A stretch of 64,000 nt of DNA from an uncultured Opitutia bacterium (GTDB lineage: Bacteria > Verrucomicrobiota > Verrucomicrobiia > Opitutales > Opitutaceae). The stretch spans positions 1 through 64,000 of the forward strand of contig CAIUOU010000083.1 in assembly GCA_903900845.1 (NCBI GenBank). Reading direction: 5' to 3'. The position numbers and the translations under genes are program-made. Under the pieces are notes generated by a model. That model was not told where the DNA came from and made no database searches. It was given only the letters and a program-made list of their open reading frames with translations. Below are positions 19,401 through 27,542 of the stretch, in pieces (the stretch's first letter is position 1; each line of letters begins with the position of its first letter).

Positions 19401-19563
19401 GCAGGTGAGCCGACGGCTGTCCCTGAACGCCAACATCCGCAACCTGTTCAACGCCTACCTCTCCAGCACGCGCTACGGCTCGCTGACCCCAGCGTACGCG
19501 ATCCCGCGCCAGCACCGTCACTTCGGCGTGTACGTTTCCGTCGGCCTGAAGGGCACGTTCTGA
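16438..19563 (+). CDS. TonB-dependent receptor with N-terminal carboxypeptidase-regulatory-like domain
   Basis: MTPLLRLLILPLALAVFAPVHRAAETPAAVSGRVQNAVTGQYLPNARVTLRGTDRVAFTDDAGIFRLTGLAPG; NVGEFLKFLPGITGDHDDAQINTVSLRGF; C-terminus VYVSVGLKGTF. Paralogous to 12049..15171. Confidence 0.93.
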   Translation: MTPLLRLLILPLALAVFAPVHRAAETPAAVSGRVQNAVTGQYLPNARVTLRGTDRVAFTDDAGIFRLTGLAPGAVTLEVFYTGLDPQELKLDLAPGSTVTREVALTNVARYGRDTAAVRLDSFVVATSRDTEGEALATNEQRFAPNLKAVISTDSFGDMAEGNVGEFLKFLPGITGDHDDAQINTVSLRGFSTNLTTVLADGAQLANANFNGNSRTFQFSQLAINNVSRIEVAKVPTPATPADSVSGSINMVSKSAFERSRAEFRYRLYAAGNGDYPTLSPQPHSYERRQRKVMPGIDFDATLPVSRDFGVVVTGSRSLSAGEEDHSTLTYNAAGTSTGASASRPYLQQYGVNDGSKDITRNSLSVKADWRPTPNGVLSANAMINQYQAYWGHQSMDFNAGTNGTPAIAANLGGVPLAFGPDFTSGATGRGAVTLGSGNFMTRYEEVRAAGLRYRFDNGAWRIDSSLTLSVSSNAFRSTDEGNFAGMNVTLVPAVRIVMTGITDIQPASIKAFDNNGREVDLYDIGNYRVNNATALSRDVSEDMRAADLNVRRRIGFLPFPASVQAGGLIRRQTRDSRKESATYTHNGVNGNLAAAPYRNEVYTGRNSHFGLPGLVPPWTSKHRAYAAWRQNPSLFTTTPAQAVAAEQFHITNSEWIQETVGASYAQTEFRLFSNRLNVLTGVRWEHTHDEGVGPVFEPGNVFVRRADGTFARDARGQRIRRPEAGAVGSMEELRLTREERGYRAERSYAGFYPSLHLTWNLTENLQARAAYARTYGRPDFSEIIPNSTISERDLDETQLGDPNVIRGTIDIRNTGLKPWTADNYDLSLEYYTAQGGMFTAGAFTKEIRDFFANDVRVATAADLEALGLEAQYVGWQLSTKYNSGAARVRGAEFSARHPLGVLGAWGKPFTVFFNATRLELSGDRQADFSGFIPWNMNWGVTFSRRPFTLNAKWNHRGEQKLAAQPAFGADAFNYTAARTTLDLGADVQVSRRLSLNANIRNLFNAYLSSTRYGSLTPAYAIPRQHRHFGVYVSVGLKGTF

Positions 19564-19587
19564 CCCGCCCGCCGCCTTCCCTTAGCC

Positions 19588-20484
19588 ATGAAAAACACCG
19601 CCCGCCTCGCCGCCCTGCTGCTCGCCCTCGCCGCCCCCGCCGTCTCCGCGGCCGAGAAGAGCAGCTTCAAGTACCCGCCTTCGTTCAACGGCGCCCGCAC
19701 CGAGGTCTACAAGACCGTCGGCGACGTGAAGCTCACCCTCAGCATCTTCGAGCCGGCGTCAGGCCCCAAGTCGGGTCGCCCGGCCATCGTGTTCTTCTTC
19801 GGCGGCGGCTGGTCCAGCGGGTCGCCCGCCCAGTTCGAGCAGCAATGCCGCCACCTCGCCGAACGGGGCATGGTCGCCATCACCGCCGATTACCGCGTGG
19901 CCTCGCGGCATCAGGTGAAACCCGTCGCCTGCGTCGCCGACGCGAAGTCGGCGATGCGCTGGGTGCGCGCCAACGCCACGCGGCTGGGCATCGACCCGCG
20001 CCGCATCGCGGCCGGCGGCGGCTCCGCCGGCGGCCATCTCGCCGCCGCCACCGCCACGCTGCCCGGTCTCGACGAACCGGGCGAGGACACCCGCGTGAGC
20101 GCCGTGCCCGACGCCGCCGTGCTGTTCAACCCCGCCCTCGTGCTGGCGCCGATGGAAGGCCTCGCGCTCGAGGGCTTCGGCACCCGCGTGCCGGAGGAGC
20201 GGCTCGGCACCAAGCCCGAGAACCTGTCCCCCGCCCACCACGTGAAGCGCGGCGCGCCGCCGACGATTATCTTCCATGGCACGGCCGACACCACCGTGCC
20301 CTTCGCCACGGCCGAGGCCTTCGCGCGCGTGATGAAGGCCGCCGGCAACCGCTGCGAACTCGTCGCCTACGACGGCCAGCCGCACGGCTTCTTCAACTTC
20401 GGCCGCCAGGGCGGCAAATACCCCGAGACCCTCGCCGCCACGGACGCGTTCCTCGTGTCACTCGGCTGGCTCCCGGCGAAGTGA
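19588..20484 (+). CDS. Alpha/beta-hydrolase (esterase/lipase-like), secreted
   Basis: Signal peptide; AIVFFFGGGWSSGSPAQFEQQC; GGGSAGGHLAAA nucleophile elbow; IIFHGTADTTVPF; GQPHGFFNFG. Confidence 0.88.
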   Translation: MKNTARLAALLLALAAPAVSAAEKSSFKYPPSFNGARTEVYKTVGDVKLTLSIFEPASGPKSGRPAIVFFFGGGWSSGSPAQFEQQCRHLAERGMVAITADYRVASRHQVKPVACVADAKSAMRWVRANATRLGIDPRRIAAGGGSAGGHLAAATATLPGLDEPGEDTRVSAVPDAAVLFNPALVLAPMEGLALEGFGTRVPEERLGTKPENLSPAHHVKRGAPPTIIFHGTADTTVPFATAEAFARVMKAAGNRCELVAYDGQPHGFFNFGRQGGKYPETLAATDAFLVSLGWLPAK

Positions 20485-20604
20485 GGCATCGCGGAAAAAT
20501 TGTGGTAATGCGCACCCACCGCCGGCCTTCACGACCTTCCCGGCCTTCCTGCTAGAATCCGCCCGTTTGCTCCGGTCAGTCGGACACGCTGAAAGCCTCC
20601 CGGG

Positions 20605-20780
20605 TTTTATCCGCGCCATCGGCGAAAACCGCGGTTAAAACGCGGAGCGGATCGGGAGAGCCTTCGGCCGTCGCAGATCCAAAATGGGTCCGCGGCTGGC
20701 AGCCGCGGCTACAGCAACCCATGGCCTCCTTATCCATCCGTGGTTACTCACCCGCGAAGCGCTTCGGGAGCGCATTACGA
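20605..20780. repeat. Modular intergenic repeat element, locus 3
   Basis: ttttatccgcgccatcggcgaaaaccgcggttaaaa / ccttcggccgtc / ggtccgcggctggcagccgcggctaca / ccttatccatccgtggttactcacccgcgaagcgcttcgggagcgc. Confidence 0.75.
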
Positions 20781-20851
20781 CCTTTCGGCCTGGCTCTCCG
20801 CACGTTCCGCGTCCCCGGGTTGGGACTAGTTCCGGCGCGGCGTGACGCGCG

Positions 20852-23794
20852 TCAGTACGTGAGCTTCACGCCCATCGCGTAGAGCGTGCCCTGCTTCTGG
20901 GCGTTGTACTTCAAGCCGCCCTCACGCACGAACGTCTGGGCGAACTCGTTGGTGAGGTTCATCACCTCGAGATACAGCTCCGCGCGGCGGTTGATCCGGT
21001 ACTGGCCCTTGAAATCGACGATCAGACGGGGGTCGCTGTAGACCGCCGCGTTGCCCTCACCGCTCCGGTAATAGCGGTCGTTCCAGTTCGCCAGCAGGCG
21101 CAGTTGTGCGCCGAAACCCACGTAGGACAGACCGGCGTTGGCCGCGCGCGGCCGCTGGTTGGCGATGCGATTCTGCACGACGAGGCCTCCGAAGTCGCCC
21201 TCCGCCTGGGTGTACGTGAAGTTGGCGAAGGAGCCGAAGCCGCGCCAGTACCCGGGCAGGAACGTGTACTGCTGCTGGTAGCTCACCTCGACGCCGCGGA
21301 TCCGCGCGCTCCCGACGTTGCGGGTCTGCCGCAGGGTGTAGCCCGCGAACTGGCCTTCGAAGCCATTGTCCTCCCCGGTCGCGACGATGCCGTCGATCGA
21401 CCGCGTGTAATTCGTGATCTGCTTCAGGAAAGCGCTCACCTCGACCAGCCCGACCGGCTCGAAATACCGCTGCACCGCGGCCTCGAAGTTGTCCGAGGTG
21501 TAGGGCCGCAGGTCCGGGTTGCCGGTGGTGATCAGACGCGAGTCGTCGTTGACGTTCGTCGTCGGCAGCAGGCTGGCGACGGGCGGACGCGTGATCGACT
21601 TGTTGTAGCTTACGCGCAGCTGCAGGCGCGGTCGCGGTTCCGCGACCACGTGCACCCCGGGGAACACATTCGCATAGTCGCCTCCCGTCGTGAACTTGCC
21701 CGCCGCGAACTGCGCCGCCGCGCGGGCGGCGTTCTGCGCCGGCGGCAGCGAGGTCACCGAGGTCGTGCCGCCCGAAGCCGAAGTCTTGCGACGGTACGCG
21801 CGCCCCTCGTTTTCCGTCCGCTCCACGCGCAGGCCGGCGAGTACCCGCACCGGCCCGAATCTCACGCCGCCCTGGCCGTAGGCGGCCCCGATCGTCTCGA
21901 TGAAGCTCGCGTCGCCCTGCAACGAACTCGTCACGCTGTTGTAGGCGTCGGCCGCGCTTTGCGTCCAGAGATCCGTCCGCGTCGTGATGTCGCCCGGTCC
22001 GCCGGCACCGGGCGCGAGCAGGAAAGGAAACGGCCCGTAGTTGCCGGACGCCTGGACGAACTGCGCCCCGAGGAACGGACCGATGCCGCGCGGTCCGTTG
22101 TAGGTGTAGTTCTGGACGTCGGTGTTCTGGCTGCGCCAGTCGCGTTCCCAACGCGCGCCCACCTTCCAGTGGGCGGGCAACGCGGTCGCGAGGTTGCGCC
22201 GGAAGTCGAGCCGCAGGCCGGCCCGCTCGTTGGGGGCGCGGTAGCTGCGCCGGATGTAGGCGCGCGGCGTGTAATTCGCCGGGTCGTAGATCGAGGGTCC
22301 CGAAGTCTGGCGAAACGCCGGGTACCAGGCGGGCTGGCCGCGGCGGTCGATCTCCCAGCCGATGCCGGAGACGTTGGCCGTGAGGTCGGCGTTGATGGGA
22401 TACCAGGTGGTCGCGCGCGAGTAGTTGGCGTCGACGTTCAGCAAGCCGGCTCCGCCCGCGAGGCGGTGCTCGAGACCGCCCGACACCGCGTAGGTGGACG
22501 CCTTCTTCCGCGACTGGCCCGAGAAAACCTCGGAGACCGAACCCGTGATGGGCAGCGCCCGCTGGAAATCGTAGGTGCTACCCGCCTCGAAACTCGCCGC
22601 CGCCGCGGTGGTCGACGTCGATTGGCGGTAGATTTTCGAGGTCTCCGGCGTGACATTCAGGTTCAGGGTGTTGCGCCAGTAGAGGGCGGTGCGCTCGCCC
22701 AGCTTGTAGTCAAGATTGAGCCCCACGTTCTGCTTGTGTGTCGGCGCGTACGTCTCGCCCGAGCCGATCGCGCGGAGCAGCGGCGTCGACAGGCCGTTGG
22801 TCGCAGTCGGCAGCACATGCCCCGCGCCCGCGGCCGCCGCCCCGATGCCGCCCACCGCGTCGGTGAGCGTGGGCGCCGAACGGTGGCTCACATTGAACGC
22901 CACCCCCAGGTTGCGGCTCCCGCCGAACGCGCCGAGCACGTCGGAGTAGTTAAGGGTGACGAGGTCGAGGCGCGCAGGGTCCCTCGAGGGGCTCCGGCTC
23001 TCGTACAGATCGGTCCACCTCGTGCCGAAGGTGATATCCACGCGGCGCCCGCGCCGGTCGAAACCGCGACGCGAGACCAGGTTGAGGTAGCCGGCGATCG
23101 CGTTGGCGGGCATGTCGGGCGTCGGCGCCCGCACGATCTCCGCCGTCTCGATGTTGCCGGTGTCGAGCGCCGTGAGCTGGAAGTCCCGGCTCGACGAGGT
23201 GCCGACCGAGGAGGCGAGGTTGTTACCGTCCGTCATGAGCGAGATGAAGCTCGTGCCCATCCCGCGCAGGAAGATCTCCACCGCCTCGCCTGAGGTGTAG
23301 TTCACCGCCACGCCGGGCAGGCGCATCAGCAGTTCGCCGGGATTGGCCGCGGGGTTGCCGAAGGAATCCGCCGCCGCGACCGTCTTGGCGTTATCCGCCT
23401 GGCTTTGCCGCTGGATGGCGAGCGCCTGGCCCTCGCGCAGACCGCTCACCGTGAATTTCTCCAGCCGGTAGATGACCGCGGTCAACGCCGCGTCGACGCG
23501 CATCTGGCCGCCGGCGGGCACCTCGACCGGGCGACGCCACGTCTCAAGTCCGGCGAAGGAGACCACCAGCGTCGCCGGACCCGCGGCGGCGGGCAGCGCG
23601 AAGGATCCGTCGCGTTCGCTCTCCGTCTCGGCCGGAGCGCCCTCGATCCGCACCCGCGCGCCGGCCAGCAGGTCACCGGTCGCCTCGTTGGTGACGATCC
23701 CCGTCACGACGCCGCGCGGCTCGGCGGCAGAAAGCGGGGCGCAGGAGAACCAGACGGCAAGCAGGACGCGTGAAAGCGGGTTCGCGGGAGACAT
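20852..23794 (-). CDS. TonB-dependent receptor with CarboxypepD_reg-like domain
   Basis: Start MSPANPLSRVLLAVWFSCAPLSAAEPRGVVTGIVTNEATGDLLAGARVRIEG; NPGELLMRLPGVAVNYTSGEAVEIFLRGMG; C-terminus YAMGVKLTY. The track ORF extends to 25441 only because the frame stays open antisense to nagA. Confidence 0.92.
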   Translation of the reverse strand: MSPANPLSRVLLAVWFSCAPLSAAEPRGVVTGIVTNEATGDLLAGARVRIEGAPAETESERDGSFALPAAAGPATLVVSFAGLETWRRPVEVPAGGQMRVDAALTAVIYRLEKFTVSGLREGQALAIQRQSQADNAKTVAAADSFGNPAANPGELLMRLPGVAVNYTSGEAVEIFLRGMGTSFISLMTDGNNLASSVGTSSSRDFQLTALDTGNIETAEIVRAPTPDMPANAIAGYLNLVSRRGFDRRGRRVDITFGTRWTDLYESRSPSRDPARLDLVTLNYSDVLGAFGGSRNLGVAFNVSHRSAPTLTDAVGGIGAAAAGAGHVLPTATNGLSTPLLRAIGSGETYAPTHKQNVGLNLDYKLGERTALYWRNTLNLNVTPETSKIYRQSTSTTAAAASFEAGSTYDFQRALPITGSVSEVFSGQSRKKASTYAVSGGLEHRLAGGAGLLNVDANYSRATTWYPINADLTANVSGIGWEIDRRGQPAWYPAFRQTSGPSIYDPANYTPRAYIRRSYRAPNERAGLRLDFRRNLATALPAHWKVGARWERDWRSQNTDVQNYTYNGPRGIGPFLGAQFVQASGNYGPFPFLLAPGAGGPGDITTRTDLWTQSAADAYNSVTSSLQGDASFIETIGAAYGQGGVRFGPVRVLAGLRVERTENEGRAYRRKTSASGGTTSVTSLPPAQNAARAAAQFAAGKFTTGGDYANVFPGVHVVAEPRPRLQLRVSYNKSITRPPVASLLPTTNVNDDSRLITTGNPDLRPYTSDNFEAAVQRYFEPVGLVEVSAFLKQITNYTRSIDGIVATGEDNGFEGQFAGYTLRQTRNVGSARIRGVEVSYQQQYTFLPGYWRGFGSFANFTYTQAEGDFGGLVVQNRIANQRPRAANAGLSYVGFGAQLRLLANWNDRYYRSGEGNAAVYSDPRLIVDFKGQYRINRRAELYLEVMNLTNEFAQTFVREGGLKYNAQKQGTLYAMGVKLTY

Positions 23795-23908
23795 GGGGAA
23801 GGCGGGCTTTCGAGCACACGCCGAACCGGGCTCGCGACAAACCGATTCCGCAGCCGGAGGGAAGCCCGCGCGGTTGCCCCCGGCACCACGGTCACGCACG
23901 CTCCGTCC

Positions 23909-25114
23909 ATGCCTCGCCCCGCCGCCTCCCGAATGGTCTTCCACAACGGCATCGTCGTTCTGCCCGACCGCGTGCTGGAAAACGCGTTCGTCGAATGCGC
24001 CGGCGGCCGGATCCGCCGCATCGGCCGCGGCCGGCCGCCCAGGGGCGGTGAACTCGTCGACGCGCGCGGCGGCTATATCACGCCGGGGTTCGTCGACATC
24101 CACGTCCACGGCGGAGACGGCGCGGACTTCATGGACGGCGACCCGGCGGCGGTGCGGACCGCCTGCCGGGCGCACTCGCGCCACGGCACGACCACGATTT
24201 TCCCCACGACCACGACGGGAGCCCCGGCGCGGATCACCGCGATGCTGCGCGCGTGCGCGGAAGTGAAGCAGGCCGGGTCGACCGCCGACGGCGCGCGGAT
24301 CGAGGGGGTGCACTTCTACGGTCCGTACTTCGCGCCCGACAAGGTGGGCTGCCATCCGGCGGAGGGGCGACGTGATCCCGACGCACGCGAATACCGGCGG
24401 CACTTCGCCACCGGCGTCATCCGCATCGCGACCTGCGCGGCGGAGCTGCCCGGCGCGGAGGCTTTTTACCGCGCGGCCCGGCGACTCGGCTGCCTCGTGA
24501 CCTGCGGCCATTCCAACGCCACCTGGGCCGAGATGGATCGGGCGTTCCGCGCCGGCATGCGGCACGTCGACCACTTCTGGTGTGCGATGAGCTCGGTGGC
24601 GTCGCTGCGCCAGCGCTGCGGCACGCCCATGCAGGCGAGCATGGAGCAATTCGTGCTCGCGCGGCCGGAGATGAGCACCGAGGTGATCGCCGACGGGCAT
24701 CATCTCTCGTCCGAACTCCTCGAATTCGCCTGGCGCCAGCTCGGCCCGCGCCGGCTCTGCCTCGTGACCGACGCCAACCGCGCCCTCGACCAGCCGCCGG
24801 GCCGCTACCGCTTCGGCTGCGCCGAGGACGGGGAGTGGATCGAGAGCGACGGCAAGGTCGGATTCGTGCCCGGGGGCGGCGCGCTCGCCAGCTCCGTGGT
24901 GGGCCTCGACACCATGGTGCGCAACATGGCGAGGCTGACGCCGGCCCCGCTCGCCGACGTGGTGCGCATGGCGAGCCTCACGCCGGCGGAACGCGCCGGC
25001 ATCGCCGCGGAGACCGGCAGTCTGGAGAAGGGAAAACGCGCCGACCTCCTGGTGCTCGACCGCCGGCTGCGCGTGCGGCGGGTGTTTATCGGCGGCGCGG
25101 AGTTCGCCGGCTGA
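23909..25114 (+). CDS. nagA: N-acetylglucosamine-6-phosphate deacetylase
   Basis: GGYITPGFVDIHVHGGDGADFMDG, GVHFYGPYFAPDKVGCHP, CGHSNATWAEMDRAF, HVDHFWCAMSS, CLVTDANRA, SLEKGKRADLLVLD. Confidence 0.9.
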   Translation: MPRPAASRMVFHNGIVVLPDRVLENAFVECAGGRIRRIGRGRPPRGGELVDARGGYITPGFVDIHVHGGDGADFMDGDPAAVRTACRAHSRHGTTTIFPTTTTGAPARITAMLRACAEVKQAGSTADGARIEGVHFYGPYFAPDKVGCHPAEGRRDPDAREYRRHFATGVIRIATCAAELPGAEAFYRAARRLGCLVTCGHSNATWAEMDRAFRAGMRHVDHFWCAMSSVASLRQRCGTPMQASMEQFVLARPEMSTEVIADGHHLSSELLEFAWRQLGPRRLCLVTDANRALDQPPGRYRFGCAEDGEWIESDGKVGFVPGGGALASSVVGLDTMVRNMARLTPAPLADVVRMASLTPAERAGIAAETGSLEKGKRADLLVLDRRLRVRRVFIGGAEFAG

Positions 25115-25163
25115 GCTCGCCGGGGCATTTGCCGGAAGAGGAGCCCCTCGCATCATATCGGCC

Positions 25164-27398
25164 ATGATACCCGTGCCCCGCGGACGCCTCATCCCCGGCT
25201 CCCACCTGCCGCTGTTTCTGCTGCTACTCGCCACCACGGTGCGCATGGAAGCGGATCCGCGTGCCGGGCTCGCGAAGGAAACCGCGGCCGCGCTCGAGGC
25301 CGCGCTCGCCGCCGACCCGCTGCGAGGCGTGCGCCTGCTGCGCGCGGAGCTCCACGGCTCGCGCCTCGAACTGGATTTCAGTGATGCACTCGCCGCGCTT
25401 GAACCGGGAAGCGCGGCCTTCGAGGCCTTCTCGCGCCGCATCCATCGCGCGACGGGCGACGTGCTCGACCGCGCGCTGGTCTCCTACGAGGTGCGCACCT
25501 CCATCGCCGGCACCCCGTTGCATCAATTACTGGCGTCCTCTGACACTGCGCTCCGCCAGCGTCCGCTCCGCGACGCGCCGGAACCCACCACTCCCTCCGC
25601 CGCCGCGCTCGCGCTCCGCCGGATCGTGGTGAGCCCGGGCCACGGCTATTACCAGAACGCCGCCGGCGCCTGGGTGCTCCAACGCGGCTACTGGCAGGGC
25701 ATCGTCGAGGACTTCGTGAACCACGAAATGATCACGCTCGTGCGCGACGAACTGCAGGCCGCCGGCGCCGAGGTGCTGTCCACCCGCAATCTCGACCGCG
25801 CGGCCGGCAACGGGGAAAGCGGCTTCCCGCGCTGGCAGGAGGCCGCCCGCTATCACCTCAAGGCCATCGGCGCGCCCGCCTCGGTCTGGAGCTCCACCGG
25901 CACCGATCATCTCAGCCAGGACATCCGCTGCCGCCCGCTCTGGGCCAACCAGACCAACGCCGACGTGCTCGTGAGCCTCCACAACAACGGCGGCGGCGGC
26001 ACCGGCACCGAGACACTCTACGACACCGACAACGGCTTCGGCCCCGAGAGCAAGCGGCTGGCCGACGCCGTGCACAACCGCGTGATCGCCGCGATCCGCC
26101 GCGAGTACAACGCGACGTGGTCCGACCGGCGCGTGAAGGGCTTCAACGGCGACTACGGCGAGAACCGCCTCGCCACCCGACCCGCGATCCTGCTCGAGAT
26201 CGCGTTTATGGACCGTCCGACGCCCGACAACGCGGCGCTCCAGGATGCCGGCTTCCACCGCCTCGTCGCCCGCGCGATCCGCGAGGGGGTCGAGGAGTAC
26301 TTCGCCACCTCGCCGGCGATCGCACCCGCGGCACCTTCCACGCTGCTCGCCGCCACGGCGGCGGGAGGCGTGAACCTCACCTGGAAGGACGAGACTTCCA
26401 ACGAGACCGGCTTTCGCGTCGAGCGCCGCACCGCCAACGCGCCCGATTGGCAGACCCTCGCGACCTTGCCGGCCAACGCCACCTCCTACGCCGATACCTC
26501 CGCCCCGGCCGGGACGACGCTCGTCTACCGTGTCGCCCCGTTCAACGCGGCGGGCAGCGGGCCGCAGGCCTCCAACGAGGCCACGGTCGGTCCGGCGATC
26601 GCCCCGCCCGCCGCCACCCCGCGCACCGGCGCGTGGCTCGCCAACCTCTCGCTCCGCACGACTCTCGCGGCGAACCAGCCGGTGACCGTCGGCTTCGTGG
26701 TCAGCGGCGGAGCCCGCGACCTGCTCGTGCGCGCGGCGGGGCCCACGCTCGCGGCGTTCGGTGTGGCCACCGCGATGCCCGATCCTCGCCTCGAGGTCTA
26801 CCGGGGCGCGGTCCGCGCCGCCGCCAACAACGACTGGCCGGCGGCGCTCGCGCCGGTGATGGCGGCGCAGGGCGCGTTCCCGTTCACCACCGCCAGCCGC
26901 GACGCCGCCCTGTTCCAGACGATCGACGGCGCCGCCACCACGCAGGCCTCCGGACCCGCCGGCGGCACGGTCCTCATCGAGGCCTACGACACCGGCGGCA
27001 CCCGCGACGGCCGCATCGTGAACCTTTCCGCCCGCAACCACGTGGGCGCCGGCGGCGATATCCTCATCGCCGGCCTTTACGTCGCCGGCACCGGCACGCG
27101 CCGCGTCCTGATCCGCGGGGTAGGTCCGGGTCTCGCCGCACTCGGCGTCGAGGGCGCACTCGCCAACCCCCGCCTCGAGGTGTTCGCGGTGGACGGCACC
27201 CGGATCGCCGACAACGACGACTGGGATCCCGCGCTCGCCGCGACGTTCCGGACGGTGGCGGCGTTTTCGCTCCCCGACCGCAGCCGGGACGCCGCGCTGG
27301 TGGTCGAGCTGCCGGCCGGGCGCGGCTACACCGCGCAGGTATCGGGCGTGGGCGGCGCCACCGGCGAGGCGCTCGTCGAGGTTTACGAATTACCCTAG
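25164..27398 (+). CDS. Secreted N-acetylmuramoyl-L-alanine amidase (Amidase_3-like) with fibronectin-III-like domain and two C-terminal repeated domains
   Basis: IVVSPGHGYYQ, NADVLVSLHNNGGGGTGTETLYD, ILLEIAFMDRPTPDNAAL (amidase_3 pattern); FN3-like PSTLLAATAAGGVNLTWKDETSNETGFRVERR; repeated VLIRGVGPGLAALGVEGALANPRLEVF / LLVRAAGPTLAAFGVATAMPDPRLEVY. Confidence 0.83.
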   Translation: MIPVPRGRLIPGSHLPLFLLLLATTVRMEADPRAGLAKETAAALEAALAADPLRGVRLLRAELHGSRLELDFSDALAALEPGSAAFEAFSRRIHRATGDVLDRALVSYEVRTSIAGTPLHQLLASSDTALRQRPLRDAPEPTTPSAAALALRRIVVSPGHGYYQNAAGAWVLQRGYWQGIVEDFVNHEMITLVRDELQAAGAEVLSTRNLDRAAGNGESGFPRWQEAARYHLKAIGAPASVWSSTGTDHLSQDIRCRPLWANQTNADVLVSLHNNGGGGTGTETLYDTDNGFGPESKRLADAVHNRVIAAIRREYNATWSDRRVKGFNGDYGENRLATRPAILLEIAFMDRPTPDNAALQDAGFHRLVARAIREGVEEYFATSPAIAPAAPSTLLAATAAGGVNLTWKDETSNETGFRVERRTANAPDWQTLATLPANATSYADTSAPAGTTLVYRVAPFNAAGSGPQASNEATVGPAIAPPAATPRTGAWLANLSLRTTLAANQPVTVGFVVSGGARDLLVRAAGPTLAAFGVATAMPDPRLEVYRGAVRAAANNDWPAALAPVMAAQGAFPFTTASRDAALFQTIDGAATTQASGPAGGTVLIEAYDTGGTRDGRIVNLSARNHVGAGGDILIAGLYVAGTGTRRVLIRGVGPGLAALGVEGALANPRLEVFAVDGTRIADNDDWDPALAATFRTVAAFSLPDRSRDAALVVELPAGRGYTAQVSGVGGATGEALVEVYELP

Positions 27399-27542
27399 CG
27401 CGACCCGCCATGAGCCGCAAACCGCGTCCACCCTCCGAAGCGCCGGGAGGGAGGAGTGCAGGCGAGAGGGATTGAGGGATCGGAAAAGCAGCGTGACCCG
27501 GCAGGCGTTTTCGGAACCAACATGATCTTCGGACACCGAACC

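Noticed and set aside
16381-19521. 1046-aa minus-strand ORF antisense to a TonB-dependent receptor
   Set aside because: High-GC shadow ORF: Gly/Arg/Val/Ala/Glu/His-rich with no domain, fully opposite a clear receptor gene. Same for 9705..12167(-), 13234..15201(-), 35182..37500(-), 31731..34355(+), 2917..4971(+) and 43495..45591(-).
23795-25441. N-terminal extension of the minus-strand TBDR ORF (20852..25441)
   Set aside because: The region is antisense to nagA and low complexity. A proper signal peptide begins at MSPANPLSRVLLAVWF (23794).
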